DNA of 24,799 nucleotides from DATILI01 sp035476635 (GTDB taxonomy: Bacteria; Pseudomonadota; Gammaproteobacteria; Burkholderiales; Burkholderiaceae_C): assembly GCA_035476635.1 (NCBI GenBank), contig DATILI010000146.1, positions 1 through 24,799 of the forward strand, read 5' to 3'. The notes below the pieces were generated by a model that was given only the letters and a program-made list of their open reading frames with translations, did no database searches and was not told the DNA's origin. Below, piece by piece: positions 24,527-24,799 of the stretch. The first letter of the stretch is position 1; every line of letters starts with the position of its first letter. The position numbers and the translations under genes were made by a program.

Positions 24527-24799
24527 ATGACGACTGCCCTGCTCAGCCTCGACCAACTGCCGCGCCAGAATGCCTCCCACGTGAAGAACAAATGGGGCGA
24601 TGTGGTGCGCCAGGTTCGCCAATCGGGCAGCGTGGCCATCACCAACCACGCCACCGTGCAAATGGTGCTGGTGGACGCCGCCGCCTACCAGCAACTGACC
24701 GAGGATGTCCAGGCCCTCAAGGCGCGCGAGCAATCGGTGCTGGATGAATTGACCGACCGCTTCCATGCGCGCCTTGCCGTGCTGCAGGAGCCCGCGGCC
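24527..24799 (+). CDS. Phd/YefM-type antitoxin, partial at right edge
   Basis: Ninety-one codons are visible with no stop before the edge, from the ATG at 24527. The order of elements fits the Phd/YefM fold: SHVKNKWGDVVRQVRQSGSV (helices that dimerise and bind DNA), AITNHATVQMVLVDAAAYQQ (the strand pair and helix corresponding to the ITrhgkpvAvlvp..dy..L signature), then a long helix starting LTEDVQALKAREQ that would wrap the toxin. A toxin gene is expected just downstream, outside the window. No clear ribosome site precedes the start, and the upstream inverted repeat supports autoregulation. It might instead be a solitary Phd-like regulator. Confidence 0.75.
   Translation, partial: MTTALLSLDQLPRQNASHVKNKWGDVVRQVRQSGSVAITNHATVQMVLVDAAAYQQLTEDVQALKAREQSVLDELTDRFHARLAVLQEPAA

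Overview
The window looks like chromosomal DNA of a GC-rich betaproteobacterium, most likely a member of the Burkholderiales close to the Comamonadaceae. This is inferred from base composition, the Shine-Dalgarno-led starts and the gene families; there is no rRNA or other taxonomic marker. The dominant theme is signal transduction and the cell envelope. I see no tRNA, rRNA, CRISPR array, transposase or phage gene, and no gene-free stretch longer than about 240 bases.

Left part (1-2770, all minus strand): the N-terminal 339 residues of a soluble multi-HAMP (Nik1-type) sensor kinase run off the left edge. A 228-residue protein resembling a degenerate histidine kinase or phosphotransferase lies just upstream of it in the same operon. 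A second minus-strand unit holds two paralogous small proteins, one of which has gained two membrane helices.

Centre-left (2980-12012, plus strand): a stand-alone response-regulator receiver, a 103-residue single-helix membrane protein, and a 2,740-residue cyclic beta-1,2-glucan synthase (NdvB/ChvB type). The glucan synthase overlaps or abuts the membrane protein gene.

Centre (12133-13828): a conserved-looking 115-residue unknown; a minus-strand protein joining a glycine zipper to a PA2169/DUF2383-type four-helix bundle; and, divergent from it, a 56-residue membrane protein.

Centre-right (14065-22130): two large c-di-GMP proteins face each other and overlap by 13 bases at their 3' ends. One is a soluble 1,679-residue [GAF-PAS-GAF]x2-GAF-PAS-GGDEF-EAL protein containing a 465-residue internal tandem duplication. 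The other is a membrane-anchored 1,012-residue periplasmic sensor-PAS-PAS-GGDEF-EAL protein.

Right end (22176-24799): a LysR regulator on the minus strand, divergent from a lipoprotein-VOC protein gene pair, then the start of a Phd/YefM-type antitoxin gene behind a perfect inverted repeat.

How the genes may work together (inference): multi-HAMP kinases of this class are known from osmosensing, and periplasmic cyclic glucans are osmoadaptation polymers in Rhizobiales. The kinase, the phosphotransfer-like protein and the lone receiver could therefore form a relay acting near glucan synthesis. Three intergenic regions share the octamer TGTCCGAC, and two of them also share GTAGGAGAAGCG, which hints at a local regulon of small membrane and stress-type proteins.
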